Positions 1-6,317 are shown, numbered from the stretch's first letter. The stretch: 13,194 nt of DNA from Tidjanibacter sp. (GCA_017628675.1 JAGBYS010000071.1:1-13194); one strand, 5' to 3'. Program-made: numbers and translations. The notes: generated by a model not told the origin, from the sequence alone.

Positions 1-1320
1 CAGTCTCACATCCTTCAGTAGGGCGCCATCTCTGGCTCCGCCCTCAATAATATCCACCTCCGTAAGGGCCGCCTTCACCTCATCTGGCAGGTCAATGTCA
101 AAACCCTTCTCGGGACTCACATCGGCCAAATCGAGCGCCTTGGCCATACTGCCCACCGTTGTTCCCTGCACAATGAGCGAGAAGATGGTGATGAAGAAGA
201 CGATGTTGAAGATGGTGTTATCCGGATCGAGGCCCGCCAACTTGGGATAGGTCGAGAAGAGGATGGGGGCCGCACCCCTCAGTCCCACCCACGAAATGTA
301 GTGGCGTGCCTTGGTAGTGAGTTTGCTGCGCAGAGGCAGCAGGGTGAGCCAGGTGGCCATCGGTCGAGTCACAAAGATCATCGCCGCACCCACAATCACT
401 CCAATCCAGGCAACTCCAACCAACTCGTGGGGGTTGACCAGCAGACCGAGCATAAGGAACATCACAATCTGCACCAGCCAGGTCACACCATCCAAGAATG
501 TTGCCAGGGTGCGCTTATTAATAAGTCGGCGGTTGCCCATAACAATACCGGCAATGTAGACCGCAAGGTAGCCGTTGCCCCCAAGCAGATCCGTGAAGGA
601 GGCGATGAAGAATACCATCGAGAGCAGCAACACCGAGTAGAGCGACTTGTTGCCCACATTGATGCGATTAATAAGATGGGTTGCTCCCACACCCAGCAGG
701 TAGCCCGCCAGAGCACCAATGCCCATCTGCTTGAGGAAGGTCACAACCACCTGTCCCACACTGCCATCTACACCCTGATTTACCTGGATGAGCATAATGG
801 TCAGGATGTAGGCCATCGGGTCGTTACTACCACTCTCAAGCTCCAGCAGTGGTCTAAGGTTCTGCTTGAGACCCAATCGTTTGGAGCGCAGGATGGCAAA
901 CACCGAGGCCGAGTCCGTGGAGGACATAACGGCCGCAATCAGCAGAGCCATCTGGAAGGGTATATGGAGCGAAAAGAGGTCGCCGATGAGGTATATGACA
1001 CTACCGGTCAGAAGGGTTGTGAGCACCACTCCGAGGGTCGCCAGAGCAATGCCCTCCTTCAGAACGGGCCGTATCTCATCGAACGAGGTATCCATACCAC
1101 CCGAAAAGAGGATGACACTCAGGGCCAACATACCCACAAACTGCACCGTCTCGAAGTTGTCGAACTCAATACCGAGGCCATCGGTACCAAAGGCCATACC
1201 CACAATCAAGAAGAAGAGCAGCATAGGGGCACCGAAGCGACTGCTCGCCTTGCCGGCCAGAATGCTCACAAAAAGGAGTATAGAGCCTACAAGAAGTATA
1301 TTACCTGCATCGATTATCAT
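1..1320 (-). CDS. nhaP2: Potassium/proton antiporter, CPA1 (NhaP2-like), C-terminus cut by window edge
   Basis: Inner-membrane antiporter expected to exchange K+ or Na+ for protons and so help set cytoplasmic pH and ion balance. The frame is open from an ATG at 1320 to base 1, giving 440 residues. The first ~390 are strongly hydrophobic, consistent with a 12-13-helix CPA1 fold. Family motifs visible are SSTDSASV (133-140), ESGSNDP (162-168, with the CPA1-type Asn-Asp pair at 166-167) and GLRGAAPI in the C-terminal third. After the membrane part the chain turns acidic and ends in GALLKDVRL, which looks like the start of a TrkA-C (RCK-C) domain, the NhaP2 architecture; roughly 60-70 residues would lie outside the window. 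It starts 36 bp after the TonB-like gene on the same strand, so co-transcription is likely. The ion preference cannot be read from sequence, so the symbol is a family-level assignment. Confidence 0.88.
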   Translation of the reverse strand, partial: MIIDAGNILLVGSILLFVSILAGKASSRFGAPMLLFFLIVGMAFGTDGLGIEFDNFETVQFVGMLALSVILFSGGMDTSFDEIRPVLKEGIALATLGVVLTTLLTGSVIYLIGDLFSLHIPFQMALLIAAVMSSTDSASVFAILRSKRLGLKQNLRPLLELESGSNDPMAYILTIMLIQVNQGVDGSVGQVVVTFLKQMGIGALAGYLLGVGATHLINRINVGNKSLYSVLLLSMVFFIASFTDLLGGNGYLAVYIAGIVMGNRRLINKRTLATFLDGVTWLVQIVMFLMLGLLVNPHELVGVAWIGVIVGAAMIFVTRPMATWLTLLPLRSKLTTKARHYISWVGLRGAAPILFSTYPKLAGLDPDNTIFNIVFFITIFSLIVQGTTVGSMAKALDLADVSPEKGFDIDLPDEVKAALTEVDIIEGGARDGALLKDVRL

Positions 1321-1356
1321 TGTCAAATATTTTTGTCAATAAGCCAATCCACCTCT

Positions 1357-2148
1357 CTACTGTGGTACAAAGACATAACTAATTGTACCATACTGTTTTG
1401 CGGGGGCCGATTCGTCCATATTGAAGCGCGATGCACGAGCCTTTTCAAGGGCCGCCGAGCGCAGACACGAGTTCTGCTCCGAGTAGGCTTCGTCCACGCT
1501 GCAATCTACCACCTCACCCGAGGGGTTTACAACAATGTTCACAACAATCTCTCCACCGCCCTCACACATATAGGCCGGCACGGGCAGTCGGCGGGCGTGG
1601 CGCACAGGGTCGGTCAGAGAGTAGGACACAGACACATTACCCATCACGCGGGCGGTCTTCTTCTCGCCCCCCTTGTCGTCGTTGCGCTGGGCAGCCTTGT
1701 CGGCCTCCTGAAGACCGAGTGCATAGTCGGCCGCATTGTCCCTCATACGCTGCTGCACCTGCTCGGCCTCCTCATAGATGCTCTTGGCGTCGGTGCGATG
1801 GTCGTCGAGCTGCTCGTTCAGGCCGTGCTCATTGGAGATGGCGTTCCTGACGGGCGCATTGTACGACATTCTGGTAAGCTCACGGTTGATCTCCTGGGCT
1901 CTAAGTAGCTCCTCCTGCAACTTCTCCAACTCCGAGAAGTCGATGGCAATCTCCGTTTGTGCCTTGCTGCGCTCGACAACAATGTCGGCCGCCACGAAAG
2001 CGATGGCAAACAGCAGGTAGATGATGACGGTGACAAGTATCGAGCTGCGGTGCTCATAGACCCACACTCCGAAGCTCACCTTGCGGCGTGCAAAGGGGAG
2101 GTTTAGGCGTGGTGGTCGTTTGTCGTTATGTTGTTCTATTTGTGGCAT
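1357..2148 (-). CDS. TonB C-terminal-domain membrane protein (energy-transducer TonB-like)
   Basis: A 263-residue protein with a cytoplasmic N-terminus, one membrane helix at about residues 37-54, a charged alpha-helical/coiled-coil stretch at about 68-150, and a C-terminal TonB-C-like domain at about 185-263 (GGGEIVVNIVVNPSGEV, then an Arg-Ser-Ala-Ala-Leu helix, ending TISYVFVPQ). TonB proteins carry proton-motive-force energy to outer-membrane receptors. Unlike classic TonB, no proline-rich periplasmic spacer is visible; the link is helical. Cysteines at 195, 216 and 228 could form a periplasmic disulfide. I chose the ATG at 2148 because AGGAG lies eight bases upstream; the frame stays open to an ATG at 2232, but that would run through the promoter. 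The antiporter gene follows after 36 bp. Periplasmic partners are unknown; it might be a structural or signalling TonB-C protein rather than a true transducer. Confidence 0.8.
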   Translation of the reverse strand: MPQIEQHNDKRPPRLNLPFARRKVSFGVWVYEHRSSILVTVIIYLLFAIAFVAADIVVERSKAQTEIAIDFSELEKLQEELLRAQEINRELTRMSYNAPVRNAISNEHGLNEQLDDHRTDAKSIYEEAEQVQQRMRDNAADYALGLQEADKAAQRNDDKGGEKKTARVMGNVSVSYSLTDPVRHARRLPVPAYMCEGGGEIVVNIVVNPSGEVVDCSVDEAYSEQNSCLRSAALEKARASRFNMDESAPAKQYGTISYVFVPQ

Positions 2149-2185
2149 TATGTTACTCCTTAACGCGAAAAAATCATTATTCGCA

Positions 2186-2193
2186 CAAAGGTA
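2186..2193 (-). promoter_or_regulatory. -7 promoter box for the TonB-like gene
   Basis: TACCTTTG on the minus strand matches the Bacteroidota -7 consensus TAnnTTTG and predicts a start near 2180, about 30 bases before the ATG at 2148. No convincing -33 TTTG is visible at the usual 19-21-bp distance. It forms a 9-bp inverted repeat (ACAAAGGTA/TACCTTTGT) with the lpxC -7 box 23 bp away. Confidence 0.6.
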
Positions 2194-2216
2194 GTACATT
2201 TTATTGAAAAAAAGAT

Positions 2217-2224
2217 TACCTTTG
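2217..2224 (+). promoter_or_regulatory. -7 promoter box for lpxC-lpxA
   Basis: TACCTTTG matches TAnnTTTG and predicts transcription starting near 2230, about 25 bases before the lpxC ATG. The -33 box is not obvious. The box faces away from an identical octamer on the other strand, so the two promoters share their upstream DNA. Confidence 0.62.
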
Positions 2225-2255
2225 TAGTTCAAAAAGAGAGATTCGACGGATTAAA

Positions 2256-3164
2256 ATGACTAAACAACGAACACTTGCAGCCCCCATAACCTTCAGCGGC
2301 AAAGGCCTCCACACCGGAGCCTTGGTCACAATGACCGTTCATCCTGCCCAGGAGGGAAGCGGCATCGTTTTTAGGCGCACCGACCTAAAAGGCTCTCCCT
2401 CAGTAGCCGCCCTGGCACACAATGTGTGTGACACCTCGCGAGGCACCACCATCAAGGATGGCAAGGCTAAAGTATCAACCATTGAGCATATCGTTTCGGC
2501 CCTCTGGACTATGGGGGTTGACAACGCACTGATAGACATCGACGCACCCGAAGTGCCCATTATGGATGGCTCGGCAAGGGCCTATGCAGCCGAAATTCTC
2601 CGTGTGGGAACCACCGAACAGGAGGCCCCCAGAGAGTATTTCGAGGTTACCGAAGAGTTCCTCTTCGAGATTCCTAAGAAGGGCGTGGAGGTACGCATCA
2701 CCCCCGCCGAGGAGTACTCGGTGGATGTGGTTGTGGACTACAACTCCAAGGTGGTAGGCCGACAGAGCTCCCACTACGACGGCTCGGTGGACTACCCCGC
2801 AGAGATTGCCCCTTGTCGCACCTTTGTCTTCCTCCACGAGATTGAGCTCCTGCTGAAGCTCGGCCTCATCAAGGGCGGAAGCGTGGAGAGTGCCATTGTG
2901 GTTGTCGAGAAGCCCATCTCCGATGGCACCAAGAGGCGCATCTGCAAGACCTTCGGTAGGGAGGACATCGAGGTGGAGAAGGGTTACCTCAACCACCTGC
3001 AACTGCGCTTTGAGAACGAGATTGCCCGCCACAAACTGCTCGACATTCTGGGCGACTTGGCGCTCCTTGGCCGACGCATCAAAGGCCGTGTGGAGGCACT
3101 GCGCCCCGGCCACCTGGCCAACACACAGATGGCACAGCAATTGGAGGCTAAACTCACAAAGTAG
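2256..3164 (+). CDS. lpxC: UDP-3-O-acyl-N-acetylglucosamine deacetylase LpxC (stand-alone)
   Basis: Zinc-dependent cytoplasmic enzyme that removes the N-acetyl group from UDP-3-O-acyl-GlcNAc, the committed step of lipid A synthesis. The 302 residues span a complete LpxC (about 305 in E. coli). Visible active-site features are STIEHIVSAL with the Glu77-His78 pair, the HKLLD motif with His259 and Asp263 (zinc ligands together with His78), and His286, spaced 27 residues after His259 as the catalytic His is in E. coli. APEVPIMDGSA (97-107) is also typical. Many Bacteroidota encode LpxC fused to a C-terminal FabZ dehydratase; here a TAG follows residue 302 and lpxA begins 44 bp later, so no FabZ part is present. 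The start fits: ATG at 2256 lies just after the promoter, and a long glycine-rich N-terminus (FSGKGLHTG) follows as in the family. Confidence 0.97.
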   Translation: MTKQRTLAAPITFSGKGLHTGALVTMTVHPAQEGSGIVFRRTDLKGSPSVAALAHNVCDTSRGTTIKDGKAKVSTIEHIVSALWTMGVDNALIDIDAPEVPIMDGSARAYAAEILRVGTTEQEAPREYFEVTEEFLFEIPKKGVEVRITPAEEYSVDVVVDYNSKVVGRQSSHYDGSVDYPAEIAPCRTFVFLHEIELLLKLGLIKGGSVESAIVVVEKPISDGTKRRICKTFGREDIEVEKGYLNHLQLRFENEIARHKLLDILGDLALLGRRIKGRVEALRPGHLANTQMAQQLEAKLTK

Positions 3165-3208
3165 AGAGAAAAAAGAGAACTAAATACTTTTACACGAACA
3201 AAAGGATT

Positions 3209-4009
3209 ATGATTAGTAATTTGGCTTACATTCACCCCGAGGCAAAGTTGGGTGAGAATGTCACTGTTGAGCCCTTTGCCTACATCGAGGCCGATGTAGT
3301 TATTGGCGACGGCAGCTGGATTGGCCCCCACGCCAGCGTTATGTCCGGCACCCGTATGGGCAAGAATTGCAAAGTGCACAGCGGCGCCGTTATTGGCGGC
3401 GTACCCCAGGATCTGAAATTCCACGGCGAATATACCACTTGTGAGATTGGCGACAACAACACCTTCCGCGAGTGCTGTACCGTCAACCGAGGCACCGACG
3501 CCAAGGGCAAGACCGTTATGGGCAACAACAACCTCGTGATGGCCTATGCACACATCGCACACGACTGCGTCATCGGCAACAACTGCGTCATCGTGAACAA
3601 TGTGTCGCTCGCCGGCGAGGTGGAGCTCGGCAACTTCGTGGTCTTCGGTGGCCACTCGGGTGCCCACCAGTTCAGCCGCATCGGCGACCACGCAATGATT
3701 GCGGCCAACACCTATGTAAACAAAGATGTGCCCCCCTATGTTAAGGCGGCCCACACCCCCATCACCTATGTTGGTGCCAACTTCCTCGGCCTTCGCCGCA
3801 GGGGCTTCTCCAACGAGGAGATCAAGCAGATTCAGGATATCTTCCGCGTACTCTTCCAGGACGGCCACACCTACTCGGTAGCGTGTGACATCGTTATGGC
3901 TCAGTTCCCCGAGAGCGAGATCCGTGACCAGGTGGTCGAGTTCATCCGCACCTCCAAGCGTGGCATCCTCAAACCCTACAACACCGCTGCCGTAGCAGCC
4001 GAGGAGTAG
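3209..4009 (+). CDS. lpxA: UDP-N-acetylglucosamine O-acyltransferase LpxA
   Basis: Cytoplasmic homotrimeric enzyme that transfers a 3-hydroxyacyl chain from acyl carrier protein to UDP-GlcNAc, the first step of lipid A synthesis. Its 266 residues match the family length. The N-terminal ~185 residues are hexapeptide repeats forming a left-handed beta helix (for example VVIGDG, NVSLAGEV, FVVFGGH). AHIAHDC holds the catalytic His (His118 here, His125 in E. coli), and GAHQFSRIGD carries the next conserved His (153). The C-terminal helices start near NFLGLRRRGF (191-200). An AAAAGGA sequence precedes the ATG at 3209. It lies 44 bp after lpxC with no promoter or terminator obvious between them, so the two are probably one operon, although the reaction order is LpxA then LpxC. 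A strong terminator follows. Confidence 0.97.
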   Translation: MISNLAYIHPEAKLGENVTVEPFAYIEADVVIGDGSWIGPHASVMSGTRMGKNCKVHSGAVIGGVPQDLKFHGEYTTCEIGDNNTFRECCTVNRGTDAKGKTVMGNNNLVMAYAHIAHDCVIGNNCVIVNNVSLAGEVELGNFVVFGGHSGAHQFSRIGDHAMIAANTYVNKDVPPYVKAAHTPITYVGANFLGLRRRGFSNEEIKQIQDIFRVLFQDGHTYSVACDIVMAQFPESEIRDQVVEFIRTSKRGILKPYNTAAVAAEE

Positions 4010-4055
4010 CGCAAAGAGTGGCCAAGCAGCGGCCACACATATATATTATATATAG

Positions 4056-4088
4056 GACAACTCCCTGAAATGGGGGTTGTCTTTTTTT
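4056..4088 (+). terminator. Rho-independent terminator of lpxC-lpxA
   Basis: A 10-bp stem (GACAACTCCC 4056-4065 with GGGGGTTGTC 4072-4081, one G-T pair), a six-base loop TGAAAT, and a run of seven T at 4082-4088. It begins 46 bases after the lpxA stop. Confidence 0.9.
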
Positions 4089-4096
4089 GGGGGGGG

Positions 4097-4148
4097 CATT
4101 AAGGGCAAAAAGGGCAAAAAGGGCCAAAAGGGCCAAAAGGCCTTAATG
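4097..4148. repeat. 9-bp tandem array enclosed by an 8-bp inverted repeat
   Basis: Four consecutive 9-mers, GGGCAAAAA twice (4103-4120) then GGGCCAAAA twice (4121-4138), followed by GGCC. The array is bracketed by CATTAAGG (4097-4104) and its exact reverse complement CCTTAATG (4141-4148). It follows the lpxA terminator and a run of eight G. No protein or known element is recognised. Confidence 0.8.
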
Positions 4149-4158
4149 AGCTTAAGTA

Positions 4159-4209
4159 GCCCTCCCATTCCTACCCCCCTCTAACCTAAAGGGGGAGTTG
4201 GTGGAGGGC
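4159..4209. repeat. GC-rich nested inverted repeat
   Basis: Outer arms GCCCTCC (4159-4165) and GGAGGGC (4203-4209) enclose inner arms CCCCCT (4175-4180) and AGGGGG (4190-4195) with a nine-base loop CTAACCTAA. No T-run follows on either strand, so it is not an obvious terminator. It could be a short dispersed intergenic repeat. Confidence 0.6.
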
Positions 4210-4270
4210 ATACAACTTAGGGCAGTAGTCGGTCGACAGCAGCCCCCAAATGTAAACTTAACATTAAATT

Positions 4271-4286
4271 GTGTAAAATTTTACAC
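4271..4286. promoter_or_regulatory. 16-bp perfect palindrome, candidate operator
   Basis: GTGTAAAATTTTACAC is perfectly self-complementary with no spacer. Its end lies 18 bases upstream of the -33 box of the PepSY-like operon, a usual position for an activator or repressor dimer site. Looser AAATTG and CAATTT sequences flank it as an outer inverted repeat. The binding protein is unknown. Confidence 0.55.
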
Positions 4287-4304
4287 CGTGGCGCAATTTT
4301 AGTA

Positions 4305-4334
4305 TTGTGGAAATAAAAAAAGATTGTATATTTG
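4305..4334 (+). promoter_or_regulatory. Bacteroidota-type promoter of the PepSY-like operon
   Basis: TTG at 4305-4307 (-33 box) and TATATTTG at 4327-4334 (-7 box, consensus TAnnTTTG) are separated by 19 bp, the expected spacing. Transcription should start near 4340, giving a leader of about 30 bases before the ATG at 4372. Confidence 0.8.
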
Positions 4335-4371
4335 TAATGAATACAAATTTAAACAAATAATAAATACCACT

Positions 4372-4806
4372 ATGAAACGACTAATTTCCATCTTTACACT
4401 GCTCCTTCTGGCAGTCAGCGCGACTGCCATCGAGCGCCCCATCTCCTTTGAGAAACTCCCCCGCAAGGCACAAGTGCTCATTAATACCCACTTCCAGCAG
4501 CTCGCCATCTCCTACATCACCAAGGAGTATGACGACGGCCAGGTGGACTACGAGGTACACTTCGCCAACGGCAGCCACATAGACTTCGGTCGCAAGGGTG
4601 GCTGGAGACAGATTCAGACCCGTGGCGAGAACACCGTACCCCTCGCGCTTCTGCCCGAGAGCATCGTGAACTATCTGGCAGCAAACCATCCCGGTGCAAA
4701 GGTCATAAAGGTAGACAAGGAGCGAAGGGAGTATGAAGTGAAACTCACCGGAGGCATTGAGCTCTCCTTCGACCACAACGGACGCTTCAGGTGGTATGAG
4801 GACTAA
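4372..4806 (+). CDS. PepSY-like domain secreted protein, two repeats
   Basis: A 144-residue exported protein. Residues 1-19 are a signal peptide (MKRLISIFTLLLLAVSATA) with a type I cleavage site after ATA. The mature part has two similar lobes, about 24-82 and 88-144. Each begins with a helix leading into an aromatic or proline-rich turn (INTHFQ; AANHPG) and continues with paired strands of the type YEVxxxxGxxIxF (VDYEVHFANGSHIDF; REYEVKLTGGIELSF), the PepSY_like (PF11396) pattern. The family is common in the Bacteroidota periplasm and its biochemical role is not established. I chose the ATG at 4372 because the signal peptide starts there; an in-frame ATG at 4324 lies inside the promoter. The next gene, 55 bp downstream, encodes a homologous lipoprotein, so the pair looks like a duplication within one operon. 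Confidence 0.85.
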   Translation: MKRLISIFTLLLLAVSATAIERPISFEKLPRKAQVLINTHFQQLAISYITKEYDDGQVDYEVHFANGSHIDFGRKGGWRQIQTRGENTVPLALLPESIVNYLAANHPGAKVIKVDKERREYEVKLTGGIELSFDHNGRFRWYED

Positions 4807-4861
4807 CAACGAGAACCTCAACCACAGGACACACTTATATAATTAATAATTAAACCAACCT

Positions 4862-5308
4862 ATGACTATGAGAAAGATTATGACAATGGTGGCTATTGCC
4901 GCCGCAGCCCTCCTTGGGCTACAGAGTTGCGAGAAAAATGACGAGCTCATTGGCGAGAGCAAACTGCCCTCGGCAGCACAGACCTTCCTCCAGGAGAACT
5001 TCCCCTCGGAGGCCATACAGAGCGTGGTGAAGGACTACGACGACGGCACCCACACCTACAAGGTGAGCCTCTCGGACGGCACCTACATCGAGTTCAAGAA
5101 GAATGGCGAGTGGAAGGAGATCGAAAACCGCACATCGGGCATTCCCGAGTCGGCAATCCCTGCAAAGATTATGGAGTACATCAATGCCAACTATCCCGAT
5201 AACTTCATAATCGACATCGAGCACAACCGCCACTACGATGTGGAGCTCGACAGCGGCCTCGACCTCGACTTCAACTCCAAGGGCGAGTTCCTGCGCATCG
5301 ACCTCTAA
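4862..5308 (+). CDS. PepSY-like domain lipoprotein
   Basis: A 148-residue protein related to its upstream neighbour. The N-terminus is a lipoprotein signal: a hydrophobic core ending in LLGLQSC, with the probable lipidated cysteine at residue 23 followed by Glu-Lys-Asn. Two PepSY_like lobes follow, at about 36-92 (TFLQENFPSEAI, then YKVSLSDGTYIEFKKNGEW) and 98-148 (YINANYPDNFI, then YDVELDSGLDLDFNSKGEF). The first protein is probably soluble in the periplasm, and this one is membrane-anchored (which membrane cannot be told). No promoter box is visible in the 55-bp gap, so it likely shares the promoter at 4305-4334. The start could be the ATG at 4862 or the one at 4868; both give a sensible signal. 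A strong terminator follows. Function unknown. Confidence 0.85.
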   Translation: MTMRKIMTMVAIAAAALLGLQSCEKNDELIGESKLPSAAQTFLQENFPSEAIQSVVKDYDDGTHTYKVSLSDGTYIEFKKNGEWKEIENRTSGIPESAIPAKIMEYINANYPDNFIIDIEHNRHYDVELDSGLDLDFNSKGEFLRIDL

Positions 5309-5337
5309 ACCTCTCACAAGGCAACAACCGCACAAAA

Positions 5338-5367
5338 AGAGGGCTCGGCACTTCTGCCGAGCCCTCT
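5338..5367. terminator. Bidirectional terminator between convergent genes
   Basis: A perfect 13-bp stem (AGAGGGCTCGGCA, 5338-5350, with its complement 5355-5367) and a four-base loop CTTC. A T-rich stretch follows on the plus strand and a run of T (plus-strand A, 5334-5338) follows on the minus strand. It can end both the PepSY-like operon (stop at 5308) and the DUF2752 gene (stop at 5373-5375). Confidence 0.93.
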
Positions 5368-5372
5368 TTGTT

Positions 5373-5780
5373 TCATCCCACAAGCGAGTGCCACCAAGCC
5401 GTATTCCTCACCACCCACCACAGAAAATAGAGGGCTACATAAGACCAGATGGCCACAGGGTGACGCACCACCCTACCTACCCTCACTGCAAAACGGCTCC
5501 TGGAGAGGAGCGAGTAGGCAATCAAAAGGGCGTAGGGCACTGCCAGCGTCAGAAAAGGGTTGAGGATAAAGGCCTCCCATAGCCGGCCGTGCACCAAGGC
5601 GTGGAGTGCTCGCTGACCGCCACACGAGGGACAGTCGTAGCCCGTGAGGGTCTTGACCATACATTTGGGCGCAAGGTGGCTCTCTGTAGGGTCCACAAAG
5701 AAGTAGACCCCACAAAGGAGTAATAAAATGGCGGCCATAAGTACGACCGCCACTATCTTTCGTCTATCCTTCAAGGGCAT
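5373..5780 (-). CDS. DUF2752 domain membrane protein
   Basis: A 135-residue membrane protein with three predicted helices at about 8-29, 72-93 and 107-126. Between the first two lies the DUF2752 (PF10825) signature: a Cys after Pro-Lys (40), then LTGYDCPSCGGQRALHAL (45-62). The three cysteines suggest metal binding or disulfide chemistry, but no activity is established for the family. Its ATG overlaps the stop codon of the upstream CD225-like gene by one base (TAATG), so translation is probably coupled and the two proteins may act together in the membrane. The stop lies six bases from the shared bidirectional terminator. Confidence 0.85.
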   Translation of the reverse strand: MPLKDRRKIVAVVLMAAILLLLCGVYFFVDPTESHLAPKCMVKTLTGYDCPSCGGQRALHALVHGRLWEAFILNPFLTLAVPYALLIAYSLLSRSRFAVRVGRVVRHPVAIWSYVALYFLWWVVRNTAWWHSLVG

Positions 5781-6121
5781 TAGTAGTACATCTCGTCCAA
5801 GATCTCCTCACCAAAGGTAACACCAATGATGACGAAGAAAAGGATGTAGAGCACCCAGAAAGCAACAGCCGAGATTGCCGAGATGAGGGCCCAATTACCC
5901 GCCTTCTTGGCGTTCCTGCGCGACTCGTCGTGGTAGCCCGCATACCAGAGGCTATCAACCCTCGATGCGAAGACAATCGACACGATACCGAAGGGGAGGC
6001 AGCAGAAGATGGTGGTCAGAATACCCCAAATGAGGTTGCTGCTGGGAGGGGGCACCATCTGGCCGTTATTTGTGTGCTGAGGAGCCTGCTGAGGCTGCTG
6101 TTCGTTGTTCATCACTTCCAT
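5780..6121 (-). CDS. CD225/dispanin-like membrane protein
   Basis: A 113-residue protein with a Gln/Pro/Asn-rich cytoplasmic head (1-27) and two hydrophobic segments, about 28-51 (NLIWGILTTIFCCLPFGIVS) and 75-102. The pattern WGILTTIFCCLPFGIVSIVFAS, then VDSLWYAGYHDESRRNAKKAGNWALIS, is the CD225/dispanin (PF04505) signature, including the double Cys in the first intramembrane segment and the conserved loop that precedes the second helix. This family includes eukaryotic IFITM proteins; bacterial members have no settled role. The start may be the ATG at 6121 or three codons later at 6112. It heads a two-gene unit with DUF2752 and has a TAnnTTTG box about 40 bases upstream. Confidence 0.85.
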   Translation of the reverse strand: MEVMNNEQQPQQAPQHTNNGQMVPPPSSNLIWGILTTIFCCLPFGIVSIVFASRVDSLWYAGYHDESRRNAKKAGNWALISAISAVAFWVLYILFFVIIGVTFGEEILDEMYY

Positions 6122-6159
6122 AGATGTAAAATTTTAGGTGTTAAACTTTGTAACTCCCA

Positions 6160-6167
6160 CAAATGTA
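6160..6167 (-). promoter_or_regulatory. -7 promoter box for the CD225-DUF2752 pair
   Basis: TACATTTG on the minus strand fits TAnnTTTG and predicts a start near 6154, about 30 bases before the first ATG. The region where the -33 box should lie reads TTTC rather than TTTG, so this is a weaker match. Confidence 0.5.
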
Positions 6168-6195
6168 GTGAAAAGAATTGAAAGTTGAAAATTAA

Positions 6196-6304
6196 GGGAG
6201 AGAGAAATGGGAGAGATGGGAGAGATGGGAGAGATGGGGCCTATAAGACTTATAAGGCCTATAAGACTTAGGTCGTTAGGTCGTTAGACGTTAGACGTTA
6301 GACC
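6196..6304. repeat. Patchwork of four short tandem arrays
   Basis: Adjacent unrelated arrays: a GGGAGAGA-rich lead-in (6196-6208); three perfect copies of GGGAGAGAT (6209-6235); two copies of GGCCTATAAGACTTA with an 18-base period (6238-6252, 6256-6270); two GGTCGTTA (6271-6286); two GACGTTA (6287-6300); then GACC. No open frame or recognisable binding motif covers it. Confidence 0.8.
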
Positions 6305-6317
6305 AAATAGTGCAGAT

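Noticed and set aside
301..1908. 535-residue open frame on the plus strand
   Set aside because: It runs antisense across both the antiporter and the TonB-like gene, is rich in His, Gln and Gly without any family pattern, and spans two real genes that carry clear motifs on the other strand.
2984..4036. 350-residue open frame antisense to lpxA and the end of lpxC
   Set aside because: It overlaps two unmistakable lipid A genes and shows no recognisable domain; a by-product of GC-biased codon use.
4159..4209. Second terminator after lpxA
   Set aside because: The nested GC-rich arms are not followed by a T-run on either strand, and a strong terminator already lies at 4056-4088.
6196..6304. CRISPR array
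   Set aside because: The repeat units are 7-18 bases with no unique spacers, and no cas gene is present.
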